Shown here: one piece after another, positions 18,513 through 27,471 of the stretch
Position numbering within the stretch: the first letter of the stretch is position 1
Layout: every line of letters begins with the position of its first letter
Source: Desulfobacter postgatei 2ac9
GTDB lineage: Bacteria; Desulfobacterota; Desulfobacteria; Desulfobacterales; Desulfobacteraceae
Assembly: GCF_000233695.2 (NCBI RefSeq)
Contig: NZ_CM001488.1
Coordinates: forward strand, 986,792-1,050,791
Direction of reading: 5' to 3'
Length of the DNA stretch: 64,000 nt
Notes under the pieces: generated by a model
Seen by the model: the letters and a program-made list of their open reading frames with translations, nothing else
What the model was told of the DNA's origin: nothing
Databases searched by the model: none
Translations under genes and position numbers: made by a program

Positions 18513-21500
18513 ATGACAAAAGAACAAGACATTGAGCAGGGCCTCATCAGCAAGCTCGAAGAACTCAAGTATACATACCGCCCGGATATCCGTGACCGCC
18601 TGACCTTGGAGGAGAATTTCCGCCGCAAATTTGAGGAACTCAATAAGGTTCGCCTGTCAGATACCGAATTTGAACGCCTGAAAGAACAGATTGTCACCCC
18701 GGATGTCTTTGCGACAGCCAAGCTTTTGCGCGAACGCAACACCTTCCAGCGTGAGGATGGCACCCCCCTGCAATATACCCTTGTCCACATAAAGGAGTGG
18801 TGCAAAAACTCTTTTGAGGTGGTCAACCAGTTGCGCATCAACACCCAAAACAGCCACCACCGCTATGATGTCATCCTGCTCATCAACGGGGTGCCGGTGG
18901 TGCAGATCGAACTCAAGGCATTCGATGTCAGCCCCCGACGGGCCATGCAGCAGATTGTTGACTACAAGAAAGACCCCGGCAACGGATATGCCAACTCGCT
19001 GCTCTGTTTCATCCAGCTTTTTGTGGTCAGCAACCGCAGCAACACCTGGTATTTTGCCAATAACCACAGCCGGCACTTCAGCTTTGACGCTGACGAGCGC
19101 TTCCTGCCGGTTTACCGCTTTGCCGGCGAAGATAACACAAAAATTGTCCACCTTGACGACTTTGCCGAGGCGTTTCTGGCCAAGTGCATCCTGGCCGAAA
19201 TGATCAGCCGTTACATGGTGCTGGTGGCCGGCGAGCAAAAACTGATGATGATGCGGCCCTATCAGATCTATGCGGTGCGGGCCATTGTCGAGTGCATCCA
19301 TCAGAACCGGGGCAATGGTTATATCTGGCATACCACCGGCAGCGGCAAGACCCTGACCTCCTTTAAGGCATCCATCCTGCTCAAGGATAACCCGGATATT
19401 GAAAAGTGCCTCTTTGTGGTGGACCGCAAAGACCTGGACCGCCAGACCCGCGAGGAGTTCAACCGCTTTCAGGAAGGGTGCGTGGAGGAGAACACCAACA
19501 CCGAAAAACTGGTGCAGCGCCTGCTCTCGGACGACTATGCCGACAAGGTGATTGTCACCACCATCCAGAAACTGGGCCTGGCCCTCAGTGGGAATAATAA
19601 ATCCAAAGGCAAAAACGGTCAAAATTATAAGGAACGGCTGCAGCCCCTAAGTGACAAACGGGTAGTTTTTATCTTTGACGAGTGCCACCGCTCACAGTTT
19701 GGCGAGAACCACAAGGCCATCAAGGCGTTCTTTCCCAAGGCCCAACTCTTCGGCTTCACCGGCACGCCGATATTTGATACCAACGCGACCTGCAAGCAGG
19801 TGGAAGGCAAGGTAGCCTCCTTCAAGACCACCAAGGATATCTTCCACAAAGAGCTGCACGCCTACACCATCACCCACGCCATCGAAGATCGCAATGTCCT
19901 GCGCTTTCATATTGACTATTTCGGGGCGCACGCCAAAGGTGAGAAAGCGGATAGATCCGGGAAAAAGGCAAAGGCCGGTGCCCTACCCACGCAACAGGGG
20001 GTTGTCGAGGCTATCTTGGCAAAACATCAGGCAGCCACCGCCGGGCGCAAGTTTAACGCGGTTCTGGCCACTGCCTCCATCAACCACGCCATAGCGTATC
20101 ACCGCCTTTTTAAGGAAGCGCAGCAGGCCCGGCTGGATGAAGATGATAGTTTTCAGCCCCTGAATATTGCCTGTCTCTTTTCGCCCCCTGCCGAAGGCAA
20201 CAAGGATGTGGCGCAGCTCCAGGAGGACCTGCCCCAGGAAAGAGCAGACAACCAGGAAGCGCCCAATGAGAAGAAAGAGGCCCTGAAGGCCATCATTGCC
20301 GATTATAACGAGCGCTACAGCACCAGCCACGACCTGGGCAACTTTGATCTCTATTATCAGGATGTGCAAAAGCGCATCAAAGACCAGCAATACCCCAACA
20401 GCGACCTGGCCCGTGCCCACAAGATTGATATCGTCATCGTGGTGGATATGCTCCTCACCGGCTTTGATTCCAAGTTCCTGAACACCCTCTATGTGGACAA
20501 GAACCTCAAATACCACGGCCTCATCCAGGCCTTTTCCCGCACAAACCGCGTCCTGAACGACACCAAGCCTTATGGCAACATCCTTGATTTCCGCAACCAG
20601 GAAAAAGAGGTGGACGAGGCCATCGCCCTCTTTTCCGGGGAAGATACGGAACGACCCAAGGAGATCTGGCTGGTTGATCCCGCTCCCAGGGTAATTGATA
20701 AGCTGAAAAAGGTGGTCAGCGCCCTGAACACCTTCATGCAGTCGCAGGGTCTGGACTGCACCCCGGAGCAGGTGGCCAATATCAAGGGAGACGAGGCCCG
20801 GGCCCACTTTGTCAACGTTTTCAAGGAGGTGCAGCGCTGCAAGACCCAGCTTGATCAATACACCGACCTGTCGGAAGAAGAGCGCATAACAATTGAGGCG
20901 GTTATCGCGGAAGACCGGCTGCGCGGCTTTCGCAGCGCCTATCTGGACACGGCCCAGCGACTCAAGCCTCAGCAGGATAAAGCCGGCGATGACGCCGGTC
21001 CGGTCCGGCAGCTTGATTTCGAGTTTGTCCTCTTCTCCTCCGCCGTCATTGATTACGACTACATCATGGGGCTGATCTCCCGCTTCAGCCAGGCCGCTCC
21101 CAGGAAACAGAAGATGAGCCGCGAGCAGCTCATTGGCATGCTCTCCTCCACCGCCAACTTCATGGACGAGCGTCAGGTGATGGTAGACTATATAAAAACC
21201 CTGAAAGAAGGTGAGGGCCTCAGTGAAAAGGCCATCCGCGTAGGCTATGAGGCCTTTAAGGCCGACAGGTTTGCCGGAGAGCTGGCCAAGACCGCCCACA
21301 AGCACGGCCTGGAGACCGATGCCCTGCAGGCCTTTGTGGACACCATCATGGGCCGCATGATCTTTGACGGCGAGCAGCTTAGCGACCTCCTGGTCCCGCT
21401 GGCGCTGGGTTGGAAGGAGCGGACAACAAAGGAGCTGGCCCTTATGGAGGACCTGATACCGCTCCTCAAAAAACTTGCCCAGGGGCGGGAGATTTCGGGG

Positions 21501-21521
21501 TTGGGGGCGTATGAAAACTAA
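18513..21521 (+). CDS. hsdR: Type I restriction enzyme, R (motor-nuclease) subunit
   Basis: DNA translocase and endonuclease of a type I R-M system, 1002 residues from ATG 18513 (a TTG 15 nt upstream is less likely). The PD-(D/E)XK nuclease is near the N-terminus: Asp119 (RYDV), Glu133 and Lys135 (QIELKAF). The SF2 motor follows: QIYAVRAI Q-motif, TTGSGKT (274-280), DECH box (389-392), FGFTGTPIF and a later QAFSRTNRV. The C-terminal helical HsdM-contact region is intact. No strong ribosome-binding site is visible; the gene starts 8 nt after cbiD and overlaps hsdS by 11 nt. The gene order R-S-M is less usual. The whole module interrupts the cobalamin operon. Confidence 0.95.
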   Translation: MTKEQDIEQGLISKLEELKYTYRPDIRDRLTLEENFRRKFEELNKVRLSDTEFERLKEQIVTPDVFATAKLLRERNTFQREDGTPLQYTLVHIKEWCKNSFEVVNQLRINTQNSHHRYDVILLINGVPVVQIELKAFDVSPRRAMQQIVDYKKDPGNGYANSLLCFIQLFVVSNRSNTWYFANNHSRHFSFDADERFLPVYRFAGEDNTKIVHLDDFAEAFLAKCILAEMISRYMVLVAGEQKLMMMRPYQIYAVRAIVECIHQNRGNGYIWHTTGSGKTLTSFKASILLKDNPDIEKCLFVVDRKDLDRQTREEFNRFQEGCVEENTNTEKLVQRLLSDDYADKVIVTTIQKLGLALSGNNKSKGKNGQNYKERLQPLSDKRVVFIFDECHRSQFGENHKAIKAFFPKAQLFGFTGTPIFDTNATCKQVEGKVASFKTTKDIFHKELHAYTITHAIEDRNVLRFHIDYFGAHAKGEKADRSGKKAKAGALPTQQGVVEAILAKHQAATAGRKFNAVLATASINHAIAYHRLFKEAQQARLDEDDSFQPLNIACLFSPPAEGNKDVAQLQEDLPQERADNQEAPNEKKEALKAIIADYNERYSTSHDLGNFDLYYQDVQKRIKDQQYPNSDLARAHKIDIVIVVDMLLTGFDSKFLNTLYVDKNLKYHGLIQAFSRTNRVLNDTKPYGNILDFRNQEKEVDEAIALFSGEDTERPKEIWLVDPAPRVIDKLKKVVSALNTFMQSQGLDCTPEQVANIKGDEARAHFVNVFKEVQRCKTQLDQYTDLSEEERITIEAVIAEDRLRGFRSAYLDTAQRLKPQQDKAGDDAGPVRQLDFEFVLFSSAVIDYDYIMGLISRFSQAAPRKQKMSREQLIGMLSSTANFMDERQVMVDYIKTLKEGEGLSEKAIRVGYEAFKADRFAGELAKTAHKHGLETDALQAFVDTIMGRMIFDGEQLSDLLVPLALGWKERTTKELALMEDLIPLLKKLAQGREISGLGAYEN

Positions 21522-22803
21522 AGACAAGACAGCGAAGACCAGTAACCAAAGCCTGGTGCCCAAACTGCGCTTCCCCGAGTTCCAGAATGCCGCGGAGTGG
21601 TTTGGAACGACAATCGGAGATATTGGAAGTTTTTATTATGGAAAAAGCGCCCCCAAATGGTCTTTGGAAGAAGATGCTCCAACTCAATGCGTAAGATATG
21701 GGGAACTATATACCAAGTTTGGAGCTATCATTACTGGAACATATTCGCGAACCAATATAGACCCAACTAAATTACGGTTTAGCAAAGGTGGGGAAATCTT
21801 AGTCCCTCGCGTTGGTGAGAAACCAGAGGATTTTGGGAAATGTTGTTGTTACCTGCCGTTGGAAAATATTGCAATCGGTGAAATGATAAGTGTGTTTGAA
21901 ACTGCGCAAAACCCATTATTCTATACATATTACTTTAGAAATTTGTACAGACAATTTGCGAAAGTTGTTGAGGGGCAAAACGTCAAGAATCTATACTATG
22001 TTGAACTAGAGCCACTTCCAATTCATCGTCCACCACTCCCCGAACAACAAAAAATCGCCGACTGTCTTTCCTCCCTCGACGAGCTGATCGCGGCCCAGGC
22101 CCACAAGCTTGACACCCTCAAGTCCCATAAAAAAGGGCTGATGCAGCAGCTCTTCCCCGCCCCCGGCCAAATCACCCCCACCCTCCGCTTCCCCGAGTTC
22201 AGGGATACGGGGGAGTGGAAGGAAGTTCAGCTGGGAAACATCGTACACTTTGCTTCTGGCGGTACACCATCGAAAAGCAATCCAGATTATTGGGGCGGAA
22301 CAATCCCCTGGATAAGCGCTTCTTCGATGTATGACATTAACATACAAAAATCGGATTTGAAGATTACCCAATATGCTGTCGAGAATGGAGCGCGAATGGC
22401 CTCAAAAGGTTCTCTGCTTATCTTGGTGCGAGGAAGCATGTTATTCAACAGAGTTCCTATTGGCATTACGACAGTTGATGTTTCTTTCAATCAAGATATT
22501 AAGGCCTTGACTCTTAAGAAGGGGGAGCTAAAGCACTTTATCCTTTATCAGTTACTGGCTTTTGAGAATAGAATTCCCATAGATAAAACAGGCATAGGAG
22601 CGGGAAAGATTGAGTTGGATGAATTAAAGCGCTTTGTAATGTTTTTGCCAAAAGACACGGACGAACAACAAAAAATAGCCGACTGTTTTTCCTCCCTCGA
22701 TGAGCTGATCGCGACTCAGGCCCAAAAACTCGACACCCTCAAGGCCCATAAAAAAGGGCTGATGCAGCAGCTCTTCCCCAACCCTGACAAGGCGGCTGAA
22801 TGA
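21511..22803 (+). CDS. hsdS: Type I restriction enzyme, S (specificity) subunit
   Basis: Sequence-recognition subunit of 430 residues, with two target-recognition domains (about 15-165 and 225-380). Each is followed by a conserved helical spacer that is almost repeated: QKIADCLSSLDELIAAQAHK and QKIADCFSSLDELIATQAQK, both ending KKGLMQQLFP. ATG 21511 is preferred over an upstream in-frame codon at 21475, since the latter adds only hsdR-overlapping, non-homologous residues. Its stop overlaps hsdM (ATGA). The recognition sequence cannot be inferred. The recognition domains are more AT-rich than the spacers, which is usual for modules exchanged by recombination. Confidence 0.94.
   Translation: MKTKDKTAKTSNQSLVPKLRFPEFQNAAEWFGTTIGDIGSFYYGKSAPKWSLEEDAPTQCVRYGELYTKFGAIITGTYSRTNIDPTKLRFSKGGEILVPRVGEKPEDFGKCCCYLPLENIAIGEMISVFETAQNPLFYTYYFRNLYRQFAKVVEGQNVKNLYYVELEPLPIHRPPLPEQQKIADCLSSLDELIAAQAHKLDTLKSHKKGLMQQLFPAPGQITPTLRFPEFRDTGEWKEVQLGNIVHFASGGTPSKSNPDYWGGTIPWISASSMYDINIQKSDLKITQYAVENGARMASKGSLLILVRGSMLFNRVPIGITTVDVSFNQDIKALTLKKGELKHFILYQLLAFENRIPIDKTGIGAGKIELDELKRFVMFLPKDTDEQQKIADCFSSLDELIATQAQKLDTLKAHKKGLMQQLFPNPDKAAE
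22042..22158 (+). repeat. hsdS spacer repeat, copy 1
   Basis: A 117-bp stretch encoding the central conserved helix of HsdS. It recurs, with only scattered mismatches, at 22663-22779. Such long direct repeats inside hsdS are substrates for domain-swapping recombination. Confidence 0.85.
22663..22779 (+). repeat. hsdS spacer repeat, copy 2
   Basis: Second copy of the 117-bp element at 22042-22158, encoding the C-terminal conserved helix of HsdS. Both begin GAACAACAAAAAAT and end CTCTTCCCC. Confidence 0.85.
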
Positions 22804-24416
22804 CCAAACAAGACCAAATAGAATTAGGTAAAACCCTGTGGGCCATCGCTGATGATCTGCGCGGGGCCATGAATGCGGACGACTTCCGCGATTATATGCT
22901 CTCCTTTCTCTTTCTGCGTTATCTGTCGGATAACTACGAGGCTGCTGCCCAAAAGGAGCTGGGCCGGGATTATCCCGAGGCCGGGGGAAACGACAGGCGC
23001 TCGCCTTTATCCATCTGGTACGGGGAAAACGAGCAGGATATTGAGCCCTTTGAACAGCAGATGCGCCGCAAGGTGCACTATATTATCAAGCCCGACTATC
23101 TTTGGAACTCTATTGCTGAACTGGCCCGCACCCAGAACGACGACCTGCTGCACATCCTGCAGAAAGGCTTCAAGTATATCGAAAATGAATCCTTTGCCTC
23201 CACCTTTCAGGGGCTGTTTTCGGAGATCAATCTGGATTCGGAAAAGCTCGGCAAGAGCTACACCGCCCGCAACGCCAAGCTATGCACCATCATCAGCAAG
23301 ATTGCCGAAGGCATTGCCGGGTTCTCCACCAGCAGCGATGTGCTGGGAGATGCCTATGAATACCTGATCGGCCAGTTTGCCGCCGGATCGGGCAAGAAGG
23401 CGGGCGAGTTTTACACCCCGCAGCAGATTTCCTCCATTCTGTCAGCCATCGTCACCCTTGATTGCCAGGACCCCGGCACCGGAAAGAAGAAAAAACTCAA
23501 AAACCTGCTGGATTTTGCCTGCGGTTCCGGCTCCCTGCTGCTCAATGTCCGCCATCAGATGGGCGTACATGGGATCGGCAAGATTTTCGGCCAGGAAAAA
23601 AATGTCACCACCTACAACCTGGCCCGTATGAACATGCTGCTGCACGGGGTGAAGGATTCCGAGTTTGAGATATTTCATGGCGACTCCCTGCTCAACGAGT
23701 GGGACATGCTGGCGGAGGAAAACCCGGCCAAGAAGCTGCATTTTGATGCGGTGGTGGCCAATCCGCCCTTCAGCTACCGCTGGCAGCCCACCGAAGTCCT
23801 GGGTGAGAATTTCCGCTTCAAGGATTATGGCCTGGCCCCGAAATCCGCCGCTGATTTTGCCTTCTTGCTGCACGGTTTCCACTTTTTGGCCAGGGAGGGC
23901 ACCATGGCCATCATCCTGCCCCATGGCGTGCTGTTCCGGGGCGGGGCCGAGGCCAGGATCAGGCGTAAGCTGCTGGAGGACGGCAATATCGACACGGTGA
24001 TCGGCCTGCCCGCCAACCTGTTCTTCTCCACCGGCATTCCGGTCTGTATCCTGGTGTTAAAAAAATGCAAGAAGCCCGATGATGTGCTGTTCATCAACGC
24101 CGGCGAGCATTTTGAAAAGGGCAAACGGCAAAACCGGCTCCTGCCGGAGCACATCGAGAAAATTATCGAGACCTACCAGTACCGTACAGAGGAAAACCGC
24201 TACTCCCGCTGCGTGGACATGGAAGAGATCGAGAAGAACGATTTTAACCTCAATATCTCCCGCTACGTCAGTACCGCCAAACCCGAAGAAGCTGTTGACC
24301 TGCAGGCGGTGAATGATGAGTTAAATAAGGTGGAGGAGAAGATTGGCGATGCACGCCGGCGCCATAATGATTTTCTTGCAGAGCTTGGATTGCCTCCTTT
24401 GCCGTTTACAATGTGA
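22800..24416 (+). CDS. hsdM: Type I restriction enzyme, M (adenine methyltransferase) subunit
   Basis: N6-adenine DNA methyltransferase subunit of 538 residues. The N-terminal HsdM helical domain (FRDYMLSFLFLRYLSD) comes first. The catalytic domain follows, with GEFYTPQQI, SAM motif FACGSG (239-244) and catalytic NPPF (321-324), and then a C-terminal helix that would contact HsdS. The start overlaps hsdS by 4 nt. Length and motifs are complete, so the R-M system appears functional. Its stop overlaps a short ORF (GTG 24413) that may be a remnant of the pre-insertion locus. Confidence 0.95.
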   Translation: MTKQDQIELGKTLWAIADDLRGAMNADDFRDYMLSFLFLRYLSDNYEAAAQKELGRDYPEAGGNDRRSPLSIWYGENEQDIEPFEQQMRRKVHYIIKPDYLWNSIAELARTQNDDLLHILQKGFKYIENESFASTFQGLFSEINLDSEKLGKSYTARNAKLCTIISKIAEGIAGFSTSSDVLGDAYEYLIGQFAAGSGKKAGEFYTPQQISSILSAIVTLDCQDPGTGKKKKLKNLLDFACGSGSLLLNVRHQMGVHGIGKIFGQEKNVTTYNLARMNMLLHGVKDSEFEIFHGDSLLNEWDMLAEENPAKKLHFDAVVANPPFSYRWQPTEVLGENFRFKDYGLAPKSAADFAFLLHGFHFLAREGTMAIILPHGVLFRGGAEARIRRKLLEDGNIDTVIGLPANLFFSTGIPVCILVLKKCKKPDDVLFINAGEHFEKGKRQNRLLPEHIEKIIETYQYRTEENRYSRCVDMEEIEKNDFNLNISRYVSTAKPEEAVDLQAVNDELNKVEEKIGDARRRHNDFLAELGLPPLPFTM

Positions 24417-24580
24417 TTGTTTTTTCAACAGCCCCATGGTTTGAAAAGGCCCTGGCGGCAAAACAGGAGTTGAATGAAGCGCTCAAAGAGAAGGGTATCG
24501 TTGTCGAGCATGTCCTGGTCCGTTATTTTCACTACAGCGATGAAATTCAGAAAAACGGTGAAAAAGCATGTTTAAATTGA
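24413..24580 (+). CDS. Short ORF after hsdM, possible gene remnant
   Basis: A 55-residue ORF starting at GTG 24413, overlapping the hsdM stop, and ending 13 nt inside the next gene. The peptide is protein-like (VIVFSTAPWFEKALAAKQ at the start, then an ELNEALKEKG helix and VEHVLVRYFHYSDEI), soluble, and has codon use like its neighbours. I do not recognise it. It resembles the C-terminal tail of a larger protein and may be what is left of a gene truncated when the hsdRSM module was inserted. Alternatively it is a genuine small protein coupled to hsdM. Confidence 0.4.
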   Translation: MIVFSTAPWFEKALAAKQELNEALKEKGIVVEHVLVRYFHYSDEIQKNGEKACLN

Positions 24581-25878
24581 TCATCAAAAGTTTTCTTTTG
24601 TTATTTATTCTTGGGGGGGTGGTCTGTCCGCTTCTTTTTTTATTTGGTGCGATTGATAAAAGTCCTGCCGTGGGCAAACCACCAGGGGTGTCATTTGATC
24701 AGGTCAAGCGCATAAAAGAGCTGGTCCGCCGTTACACGCCTGATTCCATGGCGGTCAGACAATCCCTGCAGGTGAAAATTTCCGAACAGGATTTAAATTT
24801 GGTGGCCGCTTACGGTGTCTCCCAGTTTATTGACAAGGTTGCGATCTTTCCCCGGATCCGTTTGTCAGATCCGTTTATACATATCACTACCACAGTGCAG
24901 ATCCCCCAGACCCCTTTGGGCGAATATATCAACACGGCATGTGTTCTGAAAATAGAGAACGGCACTCCCCGGGTCCATTCCATCCGTGTCGGATTCTTTA
25001 CACTGCCCGGTGCCCTCATCACCTCTGCGTTCTCCTGTTTTGGCCCGGTGCTGCTTGCACCTGAGGATTATAAATTGGTTTTGCAGAACCTGGATGCCGT
25101 GCAATCGGTTGCAATACGTGGTCAGCAGTTAAGTTTTACCTATGACTGGAACCCGCAGATCCTGAGCCGGTTGCATGAAAGCCGGAAAACCTTGCTCATT
25201 GCCGCGGAACACCAGGATCGTTTGATTCTATACACCAATGCGTTGACCAAATTGTGCGGCACGCTCAAAGAAGACGGTATTAAAACCGTCTCCGTGGTCC
25301 GGGTGGTCCGGCCGTTGTTTAAGTTGGCTTTAGACCAAAGTAACGTCTCAAAAGATCCGGTTAAGGAAAATGCGGCACTGCTGCAGACCCTCTCTTTATT
25401 TTGCCTTCGCCGGGGGCTGAACCGTTTTGTGACCGCGGAAAAAGCCGCAAAAGTCATTGCGCCTGAATATATTGGTCTCACGCTTTGGGGCAGGCAGGAT
25501 CTGGTCAGCCATTTTTTTGTTTCTGCCGGGATTGCTGTGTCCGGGGGCAGCAGGTTGAGCCACTTTGCAGGGCTTTACAAAGAGGTGGATGATTCACATG
25601 GCGGAAGCGGATTCAGCTTTGCTGATCTGGCCGCAGACAGGGCCGGTGTCAGGCTTGCCGAACTTGCCACAGGATCTGCCCAAAAGGCATCGGCAATACA
25701 GCAGAAAATGGCAGCCGCCATAACGGAAGATCAGTTTATGCCCCGGATTGATAATCTGCCCGAAGGGATCATGGCGCTGCAGTTTAAAAAACGGTATTCT
25801 GATTTTGATTCAAAGGCCTACACCCTGGTTGAAGATGAGATTACTCGGCGTATTAACGCCTGCTTGGTCTATCAATAG
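24568..25878 (+). CDS. Membrane-anchored protein of unknown function in cobalamin operon
   Basis: A 436-residue protein with one N-terminal transmembrane segment (about residues 3-26) and the rest predicted outside the cytoplasm. The body is mixed alpha/beta with no motif I recognise. Towards the end are an RGLNRF stretch, a glycine/serine-rich segment (DDSHGGSGFSFADLAADRAG) and a final charged helix. It overlaps the preceding short ORF and lies 11 nt before cbiET on the same strand. It is therefore transcribed with the cobalamin genes, but no known step is missing that it would obviously fill. Confidence 0.7.
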   Translation: MFKLIIKSFLLLFILGGVVCPLLFLFGAIDKSPAVGKPPGVSFDQVKRIKELVRRYTPDSMAVRQSLQVKISEQDLNLVAAYGVSQFIDKVAIFPRIRLSDPFIHITTTVQIPQTPLGEYINTACVLKIENGTPRVHSIRVGFFTLPGALITSAFSCFGPVLLAPEDYKLVLQNLDAVQSVAIRGQQLSFTYDWNPQILSRLHESRKTLLIAAEHQDRLILYTNALTKLCGTLKEDGIKTVSVVRVVRPLFKLALDQSNVSKDPVKENAALLQTLSLFCLRRGLNRFVTAEKAAKVIAPEYIGLTLWGRQDLVSHFFVSAGIAVSGGSRLSHFAGLYKEVDDSHGGSGFSFADLAADRAGVRLAELATGSAQKASAIQQKMAAAITEDQFMPRIDNLPEGIMALQFKKRYSDFDSKAYTLVEDEITRRINACLVYQ

Positions 25879-25889
25879 GATTTTTATAA

Positions 25890-27110
25890 ATGACTGAACC
25901 GGTTCATGTGATCGGCATGGGGCTTGGCCCGACGGATCTTACCGCATTCCACCTGGCACTCATTGACAGGGCCTCCGTTCTGGTGGGGGGAAAACGGCAT
26001 CTGTCATATTTTGAGGATACAACGGCCGTAAAAAAAGAGATCTCAAGCCCTGTGTCCGAGGTGCTGGATTTCATTGAAGCGCGTATGGCTGACGGGCTTT
26101 TGGTGGTCCTTGCCTCGGGAGATCCGCTTTTTTTCGGCATCGGCAAAACATTGATCGCACGTCTGGGGCCGGACAAAGTCATCATTCATCCCAATGTCAC
26201 CACCATGGCTGCCGCCTTTGCCCGGCTTAAACTGCCCTGGCAGGATGCGGCTTGGGTGAGCCTGCATGGCCGGGACAATATGTCGGCCCTGGCAACGGCT
26301 ATGAATGACAGGGATCTGGTGTGTGTGCTCACCGATCCTGAAAACGATCCCTGGATTATTAAAAAACAGGTGGATACCCATGATTATGCCTGGCGAATGT
26401 GGGTGCTGGAGAACCTGGGAGCCTCGGAAGAAAAAATTTCTTCCATGGATGAACACGCAGACCCAGATCAGGTTTTTGCCCAGCCCAATGTGGTGGTGCT
26501 TCAAAAAGGTGAACGGGCCGCCCCATCCGGCCCCTTGCGTTTGGGGACTCCGGATAACCGGTTTGTCCATGAAAAGGGCCTGATTACCAAGGCCCCGGTT
26601 CGTGTTCTCTCTTTGGCGGCCCTGGAACTGGCGTCGGACAATATCTTGTGGGATCTGGGCGCCGGTTCAGGATCTGTGGGGATTGAAGCCTCGTTGTTTT
26701 TGCCGGACGGATTTGTCTATGCTGTGGAAAAAAATCAGCGTCGTGTTGAACAGATCAAGGCCAATGCTGAGCGATTCAATGTTAAAAACATCTCTGTCAT
26801 TTTAGCGGAATTGCCCGATGGGTTGGCAAATCTGCCGGCGCCTGACCGGGTCTTTATCGGCGGCTCCGGCAAAAACCTGGGCCGGGTGCTGGATATGGCG
26901 GCAACGGTTTTGAAGCCTTTGGGCAGAATCGTTGTAAATACCGTCCTGTTAGAAACACTGCATCTGGCGGTATCGGTGCTGGAAGCAAAGGGTTTTGGGG
27001 TGAGTCTGACCCAGGCCCAGGTCAGCACGTCACGGAACATGCCCTGGGGGCGGCGTATGGAAGCGTTAAACCCTGTGTGGATCATTGCAGGAGAAAAAAG
27101 GAAAGATTAA
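25890..27110 (+). CDS. cbiET: Fused cobalt-precorrin-7 C5-methyltransferase / C15-methyltransferase (decarboxylating)
   Basis: Bifunctional CobL-type protein of 406 residues. The N-terminal half (about 1-200) is CbiE, with VIGMGLGPTDLTAFHLALI and the LASGDPLFFGIG motif. The C-terminal half (about 215-400) is CbiT, starting at PDNRFVHEKGLITKAPVR, with the SAM motif DLGAGSGSVGIEA and the FIGGSG motif. It methylates C-5 and C-15 and decarboxylates the C-12 acetate. The ATG is preceded by AGGA 8 nt upstream. It is the first recognised corrin gene after the R-M insertion and is followed by mazEF. Confidence 0.94.
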   Translation: MTEPVHVIGMGLGPTDLTAFHLALIDRASVLVGGKRHLSYFEDTTAVKKEISSPVSEVLDFIEARMADGLLVVLASGDPLFFGIGKTLIARLGPDKVIIHPNVTTMAAAFARLKLPWQDAAWVSLHGRDNMSALATAMNDRDLVCVLTDPENDPWIIKKQVDTHDYAWRMWVLENLGASEEKISSMDEHADPDQVFAQPNVVVLQKGERAAPSGPLRLGTPDNRFVHEKGLITKAPVRVLSLAALELASDNILWDLGAGSGSVGIEASLFLPDGFVYAVEKNQRRVEQIKANAERFNVKNISVILAELPDGLANLPAPDRVFIGGSGKNLGRVLDMAATVLKPLGRIVVNTVLLETLHLAVSVLEAKGFGVSLTQAQVSTSRNMPWGRRMEALNPVWIIAGEKRKD

Positions 27111-27237
27111 AAGTTTGGGGCCTGTAAAAATGATATACCGGGTGTATGAGTAAAAATTACAGTCGATGATCAAAAAAGTAGCCGTTATAATAGGACTGAA
27201 AATAAGGTCCTTAAAAAGGGTCCAAAAAGGAGGTCTT

Positions 27238-27471
27238 ATGCGTCAGGCAAAATTTAGTGTTGAAGAATCACAATCATTATTTCTTAATAGTTTTAAACAA
27301 TACGGATTCAAGGATAAGAGCGCGATGCTCCGGGCGGCCATTGACCGGTTTAAAAAAGAAATAGAGCTTGAAAGTCTTAAAAAATCAGCGGATCTGTATT
27401 CAGAGATTTATTCCGAAGATGATGATCTTAAAGCGCTGACCGACACGGCAGTAAACGGATGGCCGGAATGA
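27238..27471 (+). CDS. MazE-like antitoxin
   Basis: A 77-residue protein starting at ATG 27238 behind a strong AAAAAGGAGG (27227-27236). An upstream in-frame codon at 27166 is unlikely. The N-terminal half has the pattern of a ribbon-helix-helix-type DNA-binding region (QAKFSVEESQSLFLNSFKQ, then a helix with SAMLRAAIDRF). The C-terminal part is acidic (SEIYSEDDDLKAL), as expected for a tail that neutralises a MazF toxin. It overlaps the toxin gene by 4 nt. A candidate -10 TATAAT lies at 27186-27191, so the pair could have its own promoter inside the cobalamin operon. Confidence 0.8.
   Translation: MRQAKFSVEESQSLFLNSFKQYGFKDKSAMLRAAIDRFKKEIELESLKKSADLYSEIYSEDDDLKALTDTAVNGWPE

Noticed and set aside
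19983..21563. Long (526-codon) reading frame antisense to hsdR
   Set aside because: It lies fully opposite a well-motifed hsdR, has no recognisable domain and is explained by codon bias in the sense gene. The same holds for long antisense frames over the efflux genes (102-1172, 1562-2476, 2717-3691).
18480..24600. Target-site duplication or transposon ends around the R-M module
   Set aside because: I compared the cbiD-hsdR and hsdM-downstream junctions by eye and found no matching direct or inverted repeats and no integrase or transposase gene.
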